Assembly: GCA_004297235.1 (NCBI GenBank)
Contig: SCUR01000588.1
Location: 1 to 17,233 of the forward strand
Direction: 5' to 3'
Length of the DNA stretch: 17,233 nt
DNA from: Candidatus Manganitrophaceae bacterium
GTDB taxonomy: Bacteria > Nitrospirota > Nitrospiria > SBBL01 > Manganitrophaceae
The notes under the pieces were generated by a model that saw only the letters and a list, made by a program, of their open reading frames with translations, did not search any database and was not told the origin of the DNA. Below are positions 6,986 to 15,256 of the stretch, piece after piece; the stretch's first letter is position 1; each line of letters begins with the position of its first letter. A program made the position numbers and the translations under genes.

Positions 6986-7459
6986 GTGAATTGGCACGGG
7001 GTGATCCTCTGGGGGCTGCTGGCGACCGGTCTGCTGACGACGTTGATGCGGGCGGCGGAGGGGTTGGGTTACACCCGGATGGATGTTCCCTTCATGCTCG
7101 GGACGATTTTTACGGCGAACCGCGATCACGCCAAGGTGATCGGCTCTGTCGTCCACTTCATCAACGGCCTCTTCTTCGCGATGCTCTATGCCGCCTTTTT
7201 TTACGGTTTTGGCTTTACCTCCTGGTGGCTGGGGGCGTTGATGGGGATCGCTCACGGCGCCTTTGTCTTGATCGTCGCGCTTCCGATTTTGCCGGGGGCG
7301 CATCCGCGCATGGCCTCGGAATTTTGGGGCCCCACCCCCACCCGTCTTCTGGAACCTCCCGGCTTCCTTGCTCTGAACTACGGTTACCAGACCCCCGCCG
7401 TGACGATGCTCGCCCATCTCGCCTTCGGATGGGTCCTGGGAGCCTTCTATAAATTGTGA
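6986..7459 (+). CDS. Small multi-pass membrane protein of unknown function
   Basis: 157 residues from a GTG at 6986, chosen because AAGGAG lies seven bases upstream. Four hydrophobic segments are visible: about 4-22, 57-76 (FINGLFFAMLYAAFFYGFGF), 80-103 (WWLGALMGIAHGAFVLIVAL) and 139-155. Between the first two is a loop with MDVPFMLGTIFTANRD, and between the last two a loop with a Pro/Gly-rich GPTPTRLLEPPG. Small residues and scattered His (H58 and H90 in membrane segments) give it the look of a compact integral membrane protein. I do not recognise the family and assign no function. Its 3' end overlaps the 3' end of the convergent glucoamylase gene by 13 bases. Confidence 0.8.
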   Translation: MNWHGVILWGLLATGLLTTLMRAAEGLGYTRMDVPFMLGTIFTANRDHAKVIGSVVHFINGLFFAMLYAAFFYGFGFTSWWLGALMGIAHGAFVLIVALPILPGAHPRMASEFWGPTPTRLLEPPGFLALNYGYQTPAVTMLAHLAFGWVLGAFYKL

Positions 7460-9246
7460 TCGGCCAGACGGAGCGCCGCGGCGATGTGTGAGATGTGCGA
7501 GAGCGCCTGGGGAAAGTTGCCGAGAAAGAGGCCGTCCTCTCGGATCTCTTCGGAGTAGAGGCCGACATCGTTGGCGCGCCGATTGAGTTTCTCGAAGAGG
7601 GCCGCCGCTTCGGCGCGGCGCCCGATCATGCAGAGCGCCTCCACCCGCCAGAAGGCGCAGGCGACGAATGTCCCTTCTTCCCCCTCCAAACCGTCGTCGA
7701 TGCGGTACCGATAGACCAGCTCCTCCGAGGCGAGCTCCTTTTCCAGGGCGGCGATCGACCAGGGCAATCGCGGATCTTTCGGATCGATGAACCCGACCAG
7801 CGGGTAAATGAAGGCGGTGGCATCCAACGCCGAGCCGCCGAGGGTTTGGGTGAAGCTTTCGAGCGCCGGGTGGAATCCTTCCTTCATGATGATCTCCTGG
7901 ATCTCCCGCCCTATCCGTTCCCACCGCCGGCGATTGCACGGCATGCCGAGCTTCTGAGCGATTTGCGAAGCCCGGTCGAGCGCCGTCCAGCAGAGGACCT
8001 TGGAGTGAACGTAGTGCCGCCGCGGTCCGGGGATCTCCCAGATCCCGTGATCTGGATAGGTCCAGTTGTCGGCGACGTAGTCGGCCATGCAGCGAAAATT
8101 TTTTTGCATATCCCGATCGACTGGGCATTCGTTCTGTGCGTAGAGCCAGAGGGCGTCCATCACCTCGCCGTAGATGTCGAGCTGGTACTGCGCCTGCGCG
8201 TTGTTGCCGACATGGACGGGCCGGGACCCGTTGTACCCTTCGAGGTAGTCGACCTCCCGTTGGCGGATGCCGAGGCGGCCGTAAACGTCGTACACCACCT
8301 TTAACGCCGGCTGCGTCAGCCGCGTGGCGTGCAGGAGCCACTGAACAAAGCCGACCGCCTCTTCCCGGTAGCCGAGACGAAAGAAGGCTTGCGCCGTATA
8401 GGAGGCGTCGCGCAGCCAGCAATAACGATAATCCCAGTTCCGATTCGATCCGAGCGCCTCCGGCAGCGAGGTCGTCGGCGCCGCCACGATGGCGTTGGAG
8501 GGGGCGAAGGAGAGGAGCTTTAAAGTAAGGGCGCTTCGGACCACTGCGTCGCGGTAAGGTCCCCGGTAGTTGCAACGGCCGGCCCACGCGCGCCAGTACC
8601 GGATGGAGCGCTCCTTTAAATCTTCCACCCGTCCGTCGATTCGCGGGTAGATCGCAGGCGCTTCTTTCGAGTAGGCGAGCCAGAAGACCGATCGCCCCCC
8701 GGCTCCGATCGTCCACCGTCCCGACAATTTTTCGTGCATCCTTTCCAGAGGGCAGTCGGAGGCGAGATGAAAGAGCCCGCCGTCGATATCGGCGAAATAT
8801 CCCTCGCGGCCGCGGCGTTTGAATGTCGGGATGTATTGGCCGTCTTCGGGGCGCGGCAGGCATTCCATCTCCATCTCGACCGTTCCCTCCATCCCTTCCA
8901 CAATGCGGATGATGCTGCGAAACGGCATGAAGATCTCCCGCTTCTCTTCCTCCGTCAAGACCGGCATAAAATCGGTGAGGCGGACCACGCCGGTGCGGGT
9001 GTGAAACTCCGTGATCAAGAGGTTGGTGTCGTGGATGTAGCGCCGGTGCGTTGAGAAGTTATTTGTCGGACGGATGGCGAAATAGCCCCCGCGCAGGGCG
9101 TCGAGGAGGCGATTGAAGACGGAGGGGCTGTCGAACCGCGGCAGACAAAGCCAGTCGATCGATCCGGCATTCGAGACCAGCGCCGCGCATCGGGCGTCTC
9201 CGATGAGAGCGTAGTCGGATATTTTTGAGATTGCGTGAAGGGCCAT
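7447..9246 (-). CDS. Glycoside hydrolase family 15 protein (glucoamylase/trehalase type)
   Basis: 599 residues, the usual length for bacterial GH15 enzymes without signal peptides. The N-terminus ISDYALIGDARCAALVSNAG, then IDWLCLPRFDSPSVFNRLLD, is the family signature of the beta-sandwich domain. The (alpha/alpha)6 barrel starts around residue 230. The motifs include WDYRYCWLRDASYT at 271-284, the catalytic acid E404 in DHGIWEIPG and the catalytic base E524 in EGEEGTFVACAFW. Such enzymes hydrolyse alpha-glucosidic bonds in maltooligosaccharides, dextrans or trehalose; with no signal peptide it would act inside the cell on storage glucan or trehalose. The ATG at 9246 has only a weak Shine-Dalgarno. 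No other carbohydrate gene is nearby. The family is certain; the substrate is open between glucoamylase and trehalase. Confidence 0.93.
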   Translation of the reverse strand: MALHAISKISDYALIGDARCAALVSNAGSIDWLCLPRFDSPSVFNRLLDALRGGYFAIRPTNNFSTHRRYIHDTNLLITEFHTRTGVVRLTDFMPVLTEEEKREIFMPFRSIIRIVEGMEGTVEMEMECLPRPEDGQYIPTFKRRGREGYFADIDGGLFHLASDCPLERMHEKLSGRWTIGAGGRSVFWLAYSKEAPAIYPRIDGRVEDLKERSIRYWRAWAGRCNYRGPYRDAVVRSALTLKLLSFAPSNAIVAAPTTSLPEALGSNRNWDYRYCWLRDASYTAQAFFRLGYREEAVGFVQWLLHATRLTQPALKVVYDVYGRLGIRQREVDYLEGYNGSRPVHVGNNAQAQYQLDIYGEVMDALWLYAQNECPVDRDMQKNFRCMADYVADNWTYPDHGIWEIPGPRRHYVHSKVLCWTALDRASQIAQKLGMPCNRRRWERIGREIQEIIMKEGFHPALESFTQTLGGSALDATAFIYPLVGFIDPKDPRLPWSIAALEKELASEELVYRYRIDDGLEGEEGTFVACAFWRVEALCMIGRRAEAAALFEKLNRRANDVGLYSEEIREDGLFLGNFPQALSHISHIAAALRLADHNL

Positions 9247-9458
9247 GCGCCGTCCGAGATAATGAAAGAGAAGGGGGTGAGAAACCGCCTTGTCTATTAT
9301 GGTAAAGGAAAGACGAGAGCAGGGGCAAGCGGTAGGAGGAGGAATCTGAGAACTCCCTCCTCACGGTCTCTTTTGATTCCTGATCTATTTCCGAGGGAGG
9401 CTTGATTCCGTTTTGTAAATCGGGTACTCTTTCTCAAAGCTACCACTGTGGGATAAAA

Positions 9459-10893
9459 ATGAAACCGACCCGGATTCGACGGCAGATCGGACCGTTCCTT
9501 TTAAATATTTACTTCATGCTTCTCGTCTTCGGCGGGTGCGGCGGTGAGACTTCGATCGGCGTGGGGGGAGGAAGCTGCGTCGGAGCGACCTGCCAAACAG
9601 GCGGGAACGGCGGAGGGGGCGCATCGCCGGACGCCCCGATCCTATCGATCGCCGCGGGGGACGGTGAGAATACGTTGACCTTGGCTCCTCCCGCCGGAAG
9701 CGGCGCGACGAACTTCAACGTCTATTGGTCGACCTCTCATCACGACCGCGACGGGAACCAAGATCGCCAACGTCACGAGCCCGTTCGTTCACACCGGCTT
9801 AACCAACGGCACCTCGATTTTCTATATCGCGACGGTGGTCTCGGGCAACAGCCAGAGCTCCCCCTCACTGGTCTCCGGGGGAATGCCGGGGAGGTGGACG
9901 GCGTCGTTAAATGCCTGCACCCCCTCCCCCTGCGTCCCGCTCCCTCCGGCCCGCGACAGCCACACGGCGGTTTATAATCCGACGTCCGACCGGATGATCG
10001 TTTTCGGGGGAAGAGGGACAAGCCAAATATTGAGTGACCTTTGGATTCTGGAAAATGCGTCGTCCACCACAACCGCGGTCTGGAGCAATCCGACGGCCGC
10101 CAATGCACCCTCCGCCCGCCTCGGGCACACGGCGGTCTATCGGGAGTCGTCCAATCAGATGACGGTCTTCGGCGGGTCGTTCAACTCGGATGGAACTTCC
10201 CTGACCAACCAGGTCTTCGGACTCTCCAACGCGGATGCCTCCGCCAGCACGCCGGTGTGGAATGGTCCTTTGGGGGCAGGCGGTCCGACGGCCCGCTGGG
10301 GACATGCGGCGGTTTATGATTCGGCCGGCGATAAGATGGTCGTTTTCGGCGGGAGCACGCAGACAGGGCAGGGACTTTCCAATGAAGTGTGGGTGCTCGA
10401 TCAGGCGTCGACGTCCGTTCCGTTGTGGCGGCAGATCACGACGATTGGAGGGCCCTCGGCCCGCTGCTGCATGGCGGCCGGGTATGACGCGGTGAACCGG
10501 AGGATGATTCTGTTCGGCGGATCGGGATTCGGGCAGAGCGGGCCGGTCGTCTTCGACGATCTCTGGACCCTCACGTTCAACTCCACCTTTACGACGGCGA
10601 CCTGGAAGGAGCTGACTCTTTCCGGGGGAACCGCTCCTTCGGCCCGCTGCTGCGGCGTGGGGCTTTGGGACGGGAGCGCCTTCCTGCTCTTCGGCGGCGG
10701 CCAGTTCGGCAATCCGTCCGATGATAAAATTTATGCCCTCGTTTTACAACCGACGACCTTTGCCGTCGCCGCCGGCCCGGGCGGAGGGCCGGTCGCACGA
10801 ACTTTCCCGACGGCCGTCCCGGCCGGACGCTTTCTGCTCTTCGGCGGCGCGGGCGGAGTGGGACCTCTTAATGATCTCTGGCGGCTCGAATAA
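9459..10893 (+). pseudogene. Frameshifted lipoprotein gene: lipobox, fibronectin-III-like domain, kelch propeller
   Basis: The ATG at 9459 starts a basic N-terminus and hydrophobic segment (GPFLLNIYFMLLVFGGC) ending in a lipobox-like FGGC, then a Gly-rich linker and a beta domain (APILSIAAGDGENTLTLAPP, FNVYWSTS). At about 9738 the reading frame must move by +1 (one extra base, or two or five lost): beyond it the first frame gives His/Arg-rich nonsense, while the second gives ITTATGTKIANVTSPFVHTG, LTNGTSIFYIATV, the natural end of a fibronectin-III-like domain. The second frame then runs to 10893 through a kelch propeller. Read together this is a lipoprotein of about 478 residues displayed outside the cytoplasmic membrane, probably for binding. 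It could be a genuine recent pseudogene or a sequencing error; no second lesion is seen. Confidence 0.75.
9835..10893 (+). CDS. Kelch-repeat beta-propeller portion of the frameshifted gene
   Basis: This is the intact open frame downstream of the frameshift; its GTG lies inside the fibronectin-like domain and is unlikely to be a natural start. It shows six kelch-type units, each with a (D/P)xAR-x-x-HTAVY-like strand followed by (M/L)(I/V/L)FGG and a D/N-LW-like strand: near residues 40-72, 92-128, 149-187, 206-245, 266-304 and 320-352. The last unit ends NDLWRLE exactly at the stop, which closes a six-bladed propeller cleanly. Kelch propellers bind proteins or glycans. No catalytic residues of galactose oxidase are evident. 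The stop is 33 bases from the end of the convergent aldehyde dehydrogenase gene. Confidence 0.65.
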   Translation: MVSGNSQSSPSLVSGGMPGRWTASLNACTPSPCVPLPPARDSHTAVYNPTSDRMIVFGGRGTSQILSDLWILENASSTTTAVWSNPTAANAPSARLGHTAVYRESSNQMTVFGGSFNSDGTSLTNQVFGLSNADASASTPVWNGPLGAGGPTARWGHAAVYDSAGDKMVVFGGSTQTGQGLSNEVWVLDQASTSVPLWRQITTIGGPSARCCMAAGYDAVNRRMILFGGSGFGQSGPVVFDDLWTLTFNSTFTTATWKELTLSGGTAPSARCCGVGLWDGSAFLLFGGGQFGNPSDDKIYALVLQPTTFAVAAGPGGGPVARTFPTAVPAGRFLLFGGAGGVGPLNDLWRLE

Positions 10894-10925
10894 GCGACCC
10901 CGGTCTCTTCCGCTCTTTATCGAAT

Positions 10926-12302
10926 TTACTTTCTTTCCCTAAAATGAATCCCCTTTCGCCGGGTTAGATGATAGAACCCGTATTTTGAAAGGGTCGAGCC
11001 GATCCCGCTCTCTCCGGCGCCGGTCCAGGGCAAGCAGGGATCGAGATAATCGCACCGGTTTTGGAAGAGGGTGCCGGCTTCCAGCTCGCGCGCGAAGAGC
11101 TCGGCGCGCATCCGGTCGCGGGTCCAGATCGAGGCGGTCAGGCCGTAGCGGCTGTCGCTCATTCGGGCGAGCGCCTCGGCATCGTCGGCGACCGAGAGCA
11201 CCGGAACGATCGGACCGAAACTTTCCTCTTGCATCACCTTCGCGCCGTTCGGGACGTCCGCCAGCAGGGTCGGATCGAAAAAATTTCCCTTCATCCCCTT
11301 GCGCCGCTGGCCGCCCAGGAGCAATCGCGCGCCGCGGCGGACGGCCTCTTTCACCTGGCCTTCCAAAAACGGGAGCGCTTCCCGACGAGCGAGCGGACCC
11401 ATCGTCGTCTTCTCGTCGAGCGGGTCGCCGAGCCGGTATTCTTCCAAGATCTTCTTCGCGCGCTTGAGGAACGCCTGATAGAGGGTCCGGTGGACATAGA
11501 CCCGCTCCACCGCGCAGCACGATTGCCCGGCGTTGTAGCAAGCGCCGTCGACGATGTTCTCGACGGCGAAGTCGAGATCGGCGTCCGCGGCCACGTACGC
11601 CGGGTCCTTTCCTCCGAGCTCCAGTCCCGCGTCGATGAGCCGCTTCGCCGCCTGCTGATAGACCTTCGTTCCGGTGGCGACCGAGCCGGTGAAGGCGATG
11701 TAATTGATCCGGGGGTCGCCGATCAGGCGGGAGGCCTGCTCGTTCGTCAGAATGAGGCTGGTGACCAGGTTCGGCGGATCGAGCTCGCCGAAGGCGCTTT
11801 CGAAGTGTCGGCCGATCAGCGGCGTGAGCGGGCTGTGCTTCAGCAGGACGGTATTACCGGCCAGCAGCGCCGGGACGACGACGTTGACCGCTGTCAGCAG
11901 CGGATAGTTCCAGGGAGCGATGTTGTAGACGACGCCGAGCGGCGTATGCTCGATCCGAAGCTGAAAACCGGGCTTCCCCGGAAGGACCTCGGGAGCGAGC
12001 GTCTCCTGGGCGATCGAGAGCATGTACTCGGCCCGGTGAAAGAAGCCTTTTACCTCGTTGCGGGCCTGCGACAGCGGCTTCCCCATCTGCAATGTGATGT
12101 CGAGGGCGATCTCCTCGGCGTGACTTCGAAAATATTTCAGCCCTTGCTCGACGCGCCGCGCCCGCTCCGCCAGAGGGTGGCGCCGCCATCGCTCAGCGGC
12201 TTTGCGGGCGCCGGCGACTTTCGCTTCGAGGGCCTTTCCCCCGTCGAACGGCAGCTCGACGAGGATTTTCTGATCGTAAGGATTTATGACTTTAAGATAC
12301 AC
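10926..12302 (-). CDS. NAD(P)-dependent aldehyde dehydrogenase, last gene of the gamma-glutamyl operon
   Basis: 458 residues, close to the short succinate-semialdehyde dehydrogenase type (Sad/YneI-like) rather than the roughly 495-residue PuuC. The ALDH motifs are complete: APWNYP at 129-134 (N132), LLKHS with cofactor-binding K155, FTGS at 204-207, general base E228 in LELGGKDP, catalytic Cys in NAGQSCC (262-263) and EESFGPIVPV. It oxidises an aldehyde to the acid in the cytoplasm. The start is a GTG at 12302 preceded by AGGAGG five bases upstream, and that Shine-Dalgarno overlaps the stop of the SDR gene, so translation is probably coupled. In context the substrate may be a gamma-glutamylated aldehyde or the semialdehyde released after hydrolysis; this is inference. 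Confidence 0.93.
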   Translation of the reverse strand: MYLKVINPYDQKILVELPFDGGKALEAKVAGARKAAERWRRHPLAERARRVEQGLKYFRSHAEEIALDITLQMGKPLSQARNEVKGFFHRAEYMLSIAQETLAPEVLPGKPGFQLRIEHTPLGVVYNIAPWNYPLLTAVNVVVPALLAGNTVLLKHSPLTPLIGRHFESAFGELDPPNLVTSLILTNEQASRLIGDPRINYIAFTGSVATGTKVYQQAAKRLIDAGLELGGKDPAYVAADADLDFAVENIVDGACYNAGQSCCAVERVYVHRTLYQAFLKRAKKILEEYRLGDPLDEKTTMGPLARREALPFLEGQVKEAVRRGARLLLGGQRRKGMKGNFFDPTLLADVPNGAKVMQEESFGPIVPVLSVADDAEALARMSDSRYGLTASIWTRDRMRAELFARELEAGTLFQNRCDYLDPCLPWTGAGESGIGSTLSKYGFYHLTRRKGIHFRERK

Positions 12303-12311
12303 CCTTTCCTC

Positions 12312-13085
12312 CTACTCCGGCGTTACATAGGCGGCGGTGATCCCGCCGTCCGCCATCAAAGACGCGCCGGTCATATACGACGAATCGTCGGAGGCGAGGA
12401 AGAGGGCCGCCTTCGCGATCTCCTTCGCCTCTCCGAATCGGCCCATCGGAATGTGGACCAGCCGCCGCTGCTTCTTCGGTTCGGTATTCAGAAACTTCAT
12501 CAAGAGCTCCGTCCGGAGCGGTCCGGGACAGAGCGCGTTGACCCGAATCCCCTCGCGGGCATGGATCACCGCCAGCTCGCGCGTCATTGCCAGGACCCCC
12601 CCTTTGCTCGCCGTGTAGGCGAGCTGCGGCGTCGCCGCGCCGAGGAAGGCGACGAACGAGGCGGTGTTGATGATCGTTCCCCCTCCCGCCCGCTGGAGTG
12701 CGGGGATGCCGTATTTGCAGCCGAGAAAAACCCCTTTGAGGTTGATCGCCATCGTCCGCTCCCAGACGTCTTCGTCGGTGGCCATGGCATTGTCGTCGCC
12801 GCTGTCCATGATGCCGGCGTTGTTGAAGAGGACATTCAGCTTGCCGAAGTTCTGCTCCGCCGCCGCGACCATCTTTCGGCAGTCGTCCCCCTTGGAGACG
12901 TCCGCATGGACATAGATCGCCTCGCCCCCTTTCGTTTCGATCCGCTTGACCGCTTCTTTTCCGGCGGTGTCATTGACGTCGACGATGATGACTTGCGCTC
13001 CTTCGCTCGCGAAGAGGAGGGCCGATTCCAATCCAATCCCGCTCCCCGCTCCGGTGATCAAGGCGACTTTATTCTCCAATCGCAT
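12312..13085 (-). CDS. Short-chain dehydrogenase/reductase (SDR), third gene of the operon
   Basis: 257 residues, a classical SDR: cofactor loop TGAGSGIG at 11-18, D36 after the second strand (NAD preference), NNAG at 88-91 and the catalytic set N115, S143, Y157 and K161 (YTASK). The C-terminal MADGG at 245-249 is also typical. I take the ATG at 13085, because AAGGAG lies six bases before it; an ATG five codons upstream overlaps the stop of the preceding gene and lacks a good ribosome site. Classical SDRs interconvert alcohols and aldehydes or ketones. Here it sits between a gamma-glutamyl hydrolase and an aldehyde dehydrogenase, where it could oxidise a gamma-glutamylated amino alcohol to the aldehyde used by its neighbour (inference). 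Confidence 0.92.
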   Translation of the reverse strand: MRLENKVALITGAGSGIGLESALLFASEGAQVIIVDVNDTAGKEAVKRIETKGGEAIYVHADVSKGDDCRKMVAAAEQNFGKLNVLFNNAGIMDSGDDNAMATDEDVWERTMAINLKGVFLGCKYGIPALQRAGGGTIINTASFVAFLGAATPQLAYTASKGGVLAMTRELAVIHAREGIRVNALCPGPLRTELLMKFLNTEPKKQRRLVHIPMGRFGEAKEIAKAALFLASDDSSYMTGASLMADGGITAAYVTPE

Positions 13086-13096
13086 CGCATGCTCCT

Positions 13097-13816
13097 TCAT
13101 GAAGATGTTTTCCGCCGCCGTTCCGAAGCGGCTTTAACCAGCTCGTCGAATAATTTCTGATGCAGCGGCTCTTGGTCGGCGGCCAGCTCCGGATGCCACT
13201 GCACGCCGATGAGCCAAGGGTGATCGGGGTATTCAACCGCTTCGATCGTCCCATCCGGCGCCTGCGCAACCGATCTTAAGCCGGGGGCCAGCCGGCGGAC
13301 CGCCTGATGATGCCAAGAGGGTGCACTAAACTCTATTTGAGAAAGGATTTTAGCAAGATGGCTTCCTGAATCCAACTTGATCGGATGCGACGTCGGCTCC
13401 CGCGGCGGAAGCCGGTGCGGAATCGCGTCCCCGACCAGATCGGGAAGGTGCTCGACCAATGTCCCGCCGAGGGCGACGTTGATCATCTGGCTGCCTCGGC
13501 AGATCCCGAACGTCGGCAATTTCGATTCGAGGCTTTGCTCTACCAGAGACATCTCGCTTCGATCGCGCTCCCGATCGACCATGTAAATGGTCGGATGGGA
13601 TCTGCCGCCATACAGCGTCGGGTCGAGATCGCCGCCGCCGGTCAGAATCAATCCGTCCAATTTGTCGAACAGCCCTTTTGGGTTTGACTCTCCGGGCGGG
13701 AGCAACACGGGAAGGCCCCCGGCGCGCCGAACCGCATCGACATACGGCGCCGGAAGATAAAAGCGGTTGTCGCCATCGCGTCCATAGGTGGTGAGGCCGA
13801 TCAGTGGAAAAGACAT
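13097..13816 (-). CDS. Gamma-glutamyl-gamma-aminobutyrate hydrolase family protein (PuuD-like)
   Basis: 239 residues, class I glutamine-amidotransferase fold. The nucleophile is C106 in GICRGSQ, and the rest of the triad is H208 and E210 in GVQWHPE. The stretch LILTGGGDLDPTLYGG at 57-71 is characteristic of the PuuD/peptidase C26 group, as is IGLTTYG at the N-terminus. PuuD removes the gamma-glutamyl group from an oxidised gamma-glutamylated amine, releasing glutamate and the product. The ATG at 13816 is preferred over an upstream in-frame TTG because it starts at the conserved first strand and has GAGAG about 11 bases before it, inside the end of the synthetase gene four bases away. Direct adjacency to a glutamine-synthetase-like ligase repeats the E. 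coli puuA-puuD order. Confidence 0.92.
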   Translation of the reverse strand: MSFPLIGLTTYGRDGDNRFYLPAPYVDAVRRAGGLPVLLPPGESNPKGLFDKLDGLILTGGGDLDPTLYGGRSHPTIYMVDRERDRSEMSLVEQSLESKLPTFGICRGSQMINVALGGTLVEHLPDLVGDAIPHRLPPREPTSHPIKLDSGSHLAKILSQIEFSAPSWHHQAVRRLAPGLRSVAQAPDGTIEAVEYPDHPWLIGVQWHPELAADQEPLHQKLFDELVKAASERRRKTSS

Positions 13817-13820
13817 TCGA

Positions 13821-15203
13821 TTAAATTCTCTCAAAATACCGCCGCCGTTCCCAGTCGGTCACCGCTTTGTCGTAGCTTTCCTGCTCCGTCCGGTAGAAGT
13901 GGAGGTAGTGTTCGACGACCTCTTCTCCCAGGGCGCGCTTGGCAAAGCCGCTTTTTTCGAAGAGATCGGTCGCATCGCGCAGCGTGCGCGGGACGCGGGG
14001 GAGATGCTGCGCGGCGTAGACGTCTCCTTCGAAAATCGGCGGCGGCTCGATTTTATTTTCAATTCCGTCGAGACCGGATGCCAGGGCAGCCGCAAATGCA
14101 AGGTAGGGGTTGCAGTCGGCGCCGGGAATCCGGCACTCGATGCGAAGACTGTTTCCTTCCCCGACGACCCGAAACCCGGCGGTCCGATTATCGTAGCTCC
14201 AGGCAAGGCGCGTCGGCGCCCAAGAGCCGGCCTGATATCGCTTGTACGAGTTGACGGTCGGGGCATAGAAGACCATCATCTCCGACACATGCGCAATCCA
14301 GCCCCCCAGAAACCAGCGGAAGGTTTCGGAGCAGGCGACCGGCCCGAGCCGCTGCTTTCCGGGAAACGCGCTTTGGTTCTTTTGCCAAAGGCTCAGATGA
14401 ATGTGACAGCTCGATCCCGCCTGATCCGCGGCGACCTTCGCCATGAACGTGACGCTCAGTTGCTGTTGTTCGGCAACTTCTTTCAAGCATTGCTTGAAGA
14501 TGGCATGCCGGTCGGCCATCGCGAGAATGTCGGCGTAGCGGACGTTCAGCTCATGTTGTCCCAGTCCCCACTCCCCTTTCGAGTTCTCAACGGGAATCCC
14601 CGACTGTTTCAGATGACGCCGCGCCGCGCCGTTGAAGCCCTCCTCGCGCGCCCCTTGCAGCGCATGGTAGTCTTCCAGATACCAGCCGGCCGGCTCCAGG
14701 CCGTTGTAGCCTTTCGCGGCGGCGTCGCGATAAGAATTTTTGAAGATGTAATACTCCAGCTCCGATGCGGCGACGGCGCGGTATCCGATCTTCACGGCCC
14801 GGTCGATCTGCTTTCTCAACATCGAACGGGGCGCCTGCGCCACCGGGCGATGGTTCTTCTCGTCCTCTAAGTCGCAGAGGATCAATGCGGTTTTCTCCAG
14901 CCAGCTCGCCACCCGCAGCGTGGCGAAGTCGGGGACGAGGTGAAAATCGCCGTAGCCCTTCTCCCAATTGGCGAAGCGATATCCCGGCACCGGTTCCATC
15001 TCCATGTCGACCGTCAGAAGATAATCACAGGCGTGGGTCCCCTTCTTGGCCGCGTCTTCCAGGAAGAAGTCGGCGTCCAGCCGCTTCCCCATGAAGCGGC
15101 CGTAGTGGTCGGTGAAGACAAGCAAGACGGTGTCGATCTCCCCCGCGCCGACCCGCCGCGCCAGCTCCTCCTGTGTCAGCATGCCTGGGACCTTGGAACC
15201 CAT
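13821..15203 (-). CDS. Glutamine synthetase family protein, probable gamma-glutamyl-amine ligase
   Basis: 460 residues with the glutamine synthetase fold: metal and glutamate ligands in ASELEYYIF (E148, E150), GEWGLGQHE (E211, E218), H267 in SSCHIHLSLW, NSYKR at 318-322, NRTAGFRVVG at 339-348 and RIECRIPGADCNPYLA at 354-369. True glutamine synthetases have a DGSS motif whose Asp helps bind ammonium, and a Tyr for adenylylation; I see neither (the equivalent N-terminal region reads VDMEMEPVPG). This points to ATP-dependent addition of glutamate to an amine, as in PuuA, IpuC and actinobacterial GlnA-like ligases. The ATG has a perfect AAAGGAGGT seven bases upstream and a strong promoter. It is first of four tightly packed genes with a PuuD-like hydrolase, an SDR and an ALDH. 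The amine is unknown. Confidence 0.88.
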   Translation of the reverse strand: MGSKVPGMLTQEELARRVGAGEIDTVLLVFTDHYGRFMGKRLDADFFLEDAAKKGTHACDYLLTVDMEMEPVPGYRFANWEKGYGDFHLVPDFATLRVASWLEKTALILCDLEDEKNHRPVAQAPRSMLRKQIDRAVKIGYRAVAASELEYYIFKNSYRDAAAKGYNGLEPAGWYLEDYHALQGAREEGFNGAARRHLKQSGIPVENSKGEWGLGQHELNVRYADILAMADRHAIFKQCLKEVAEQQQLSVTFMAKVAADQAGSSCHIHLSLWQKNQSAFPGKQRLGPVACSETFRWFLGGWIAHVSEMMVFYAPTVNSYKRYQAGSWAPTRLAWSYDNRTAGFRVVGEGNSLRIECRIPGADCNPYLAFAAALASGLDGIENKIEPPPIFEGDVYAAQHLPRVPRTLRDATDLFEKSGFAKRALGEEVVEHYLHFYRTEQESYDKAVTDWERRRYFERI

Positions 15204-15256
15204 TGAAAGACCTCCTTTCGGAACGGCGTTCGGACTTTGATTCGGAAATATCTTTT

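Noticed and set aside
6971..8863. A 630-codon minus-strand frame overlapping the GH15 gene in another frame
   Set aside because: The GH15 frame carries all family motifs; this one is Arg/Pro/Gly-rich low-complexity shadow.
9336..9362. GAGGAGG/CCTCCTC inverted repeat upstream of the lipoprotein gene
   Set aside because: Only 7 bp with a 13-base loop in low-complexity purine/pyrimidine sequence; no regulatory role can be supported.
9402..9458. Upstream TTG start adding 19 residues to the lipoprotein
   Set aside because: The purine-rich sequence is only one base from the TTG, too close for a Shine-Dalgarno, and the ATG at 9459 begins a proper lipoprotein signal.
10894..10925. Possible terminator between the kelch gene and the ALDH gene
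   Set aside because: No hairpin followed by a T-run can be drawn in the 32 bases between the convergent stops.
11061..13160. A 699-codon open frame on the plus strand opposite the ALDH, SDR and hydrolase genes
   Set aside because: It spans three well-supported genes in antisense, has no family motif, and has the Arg/Asp-rich composition of a GC-rich reverse-strand shadow.
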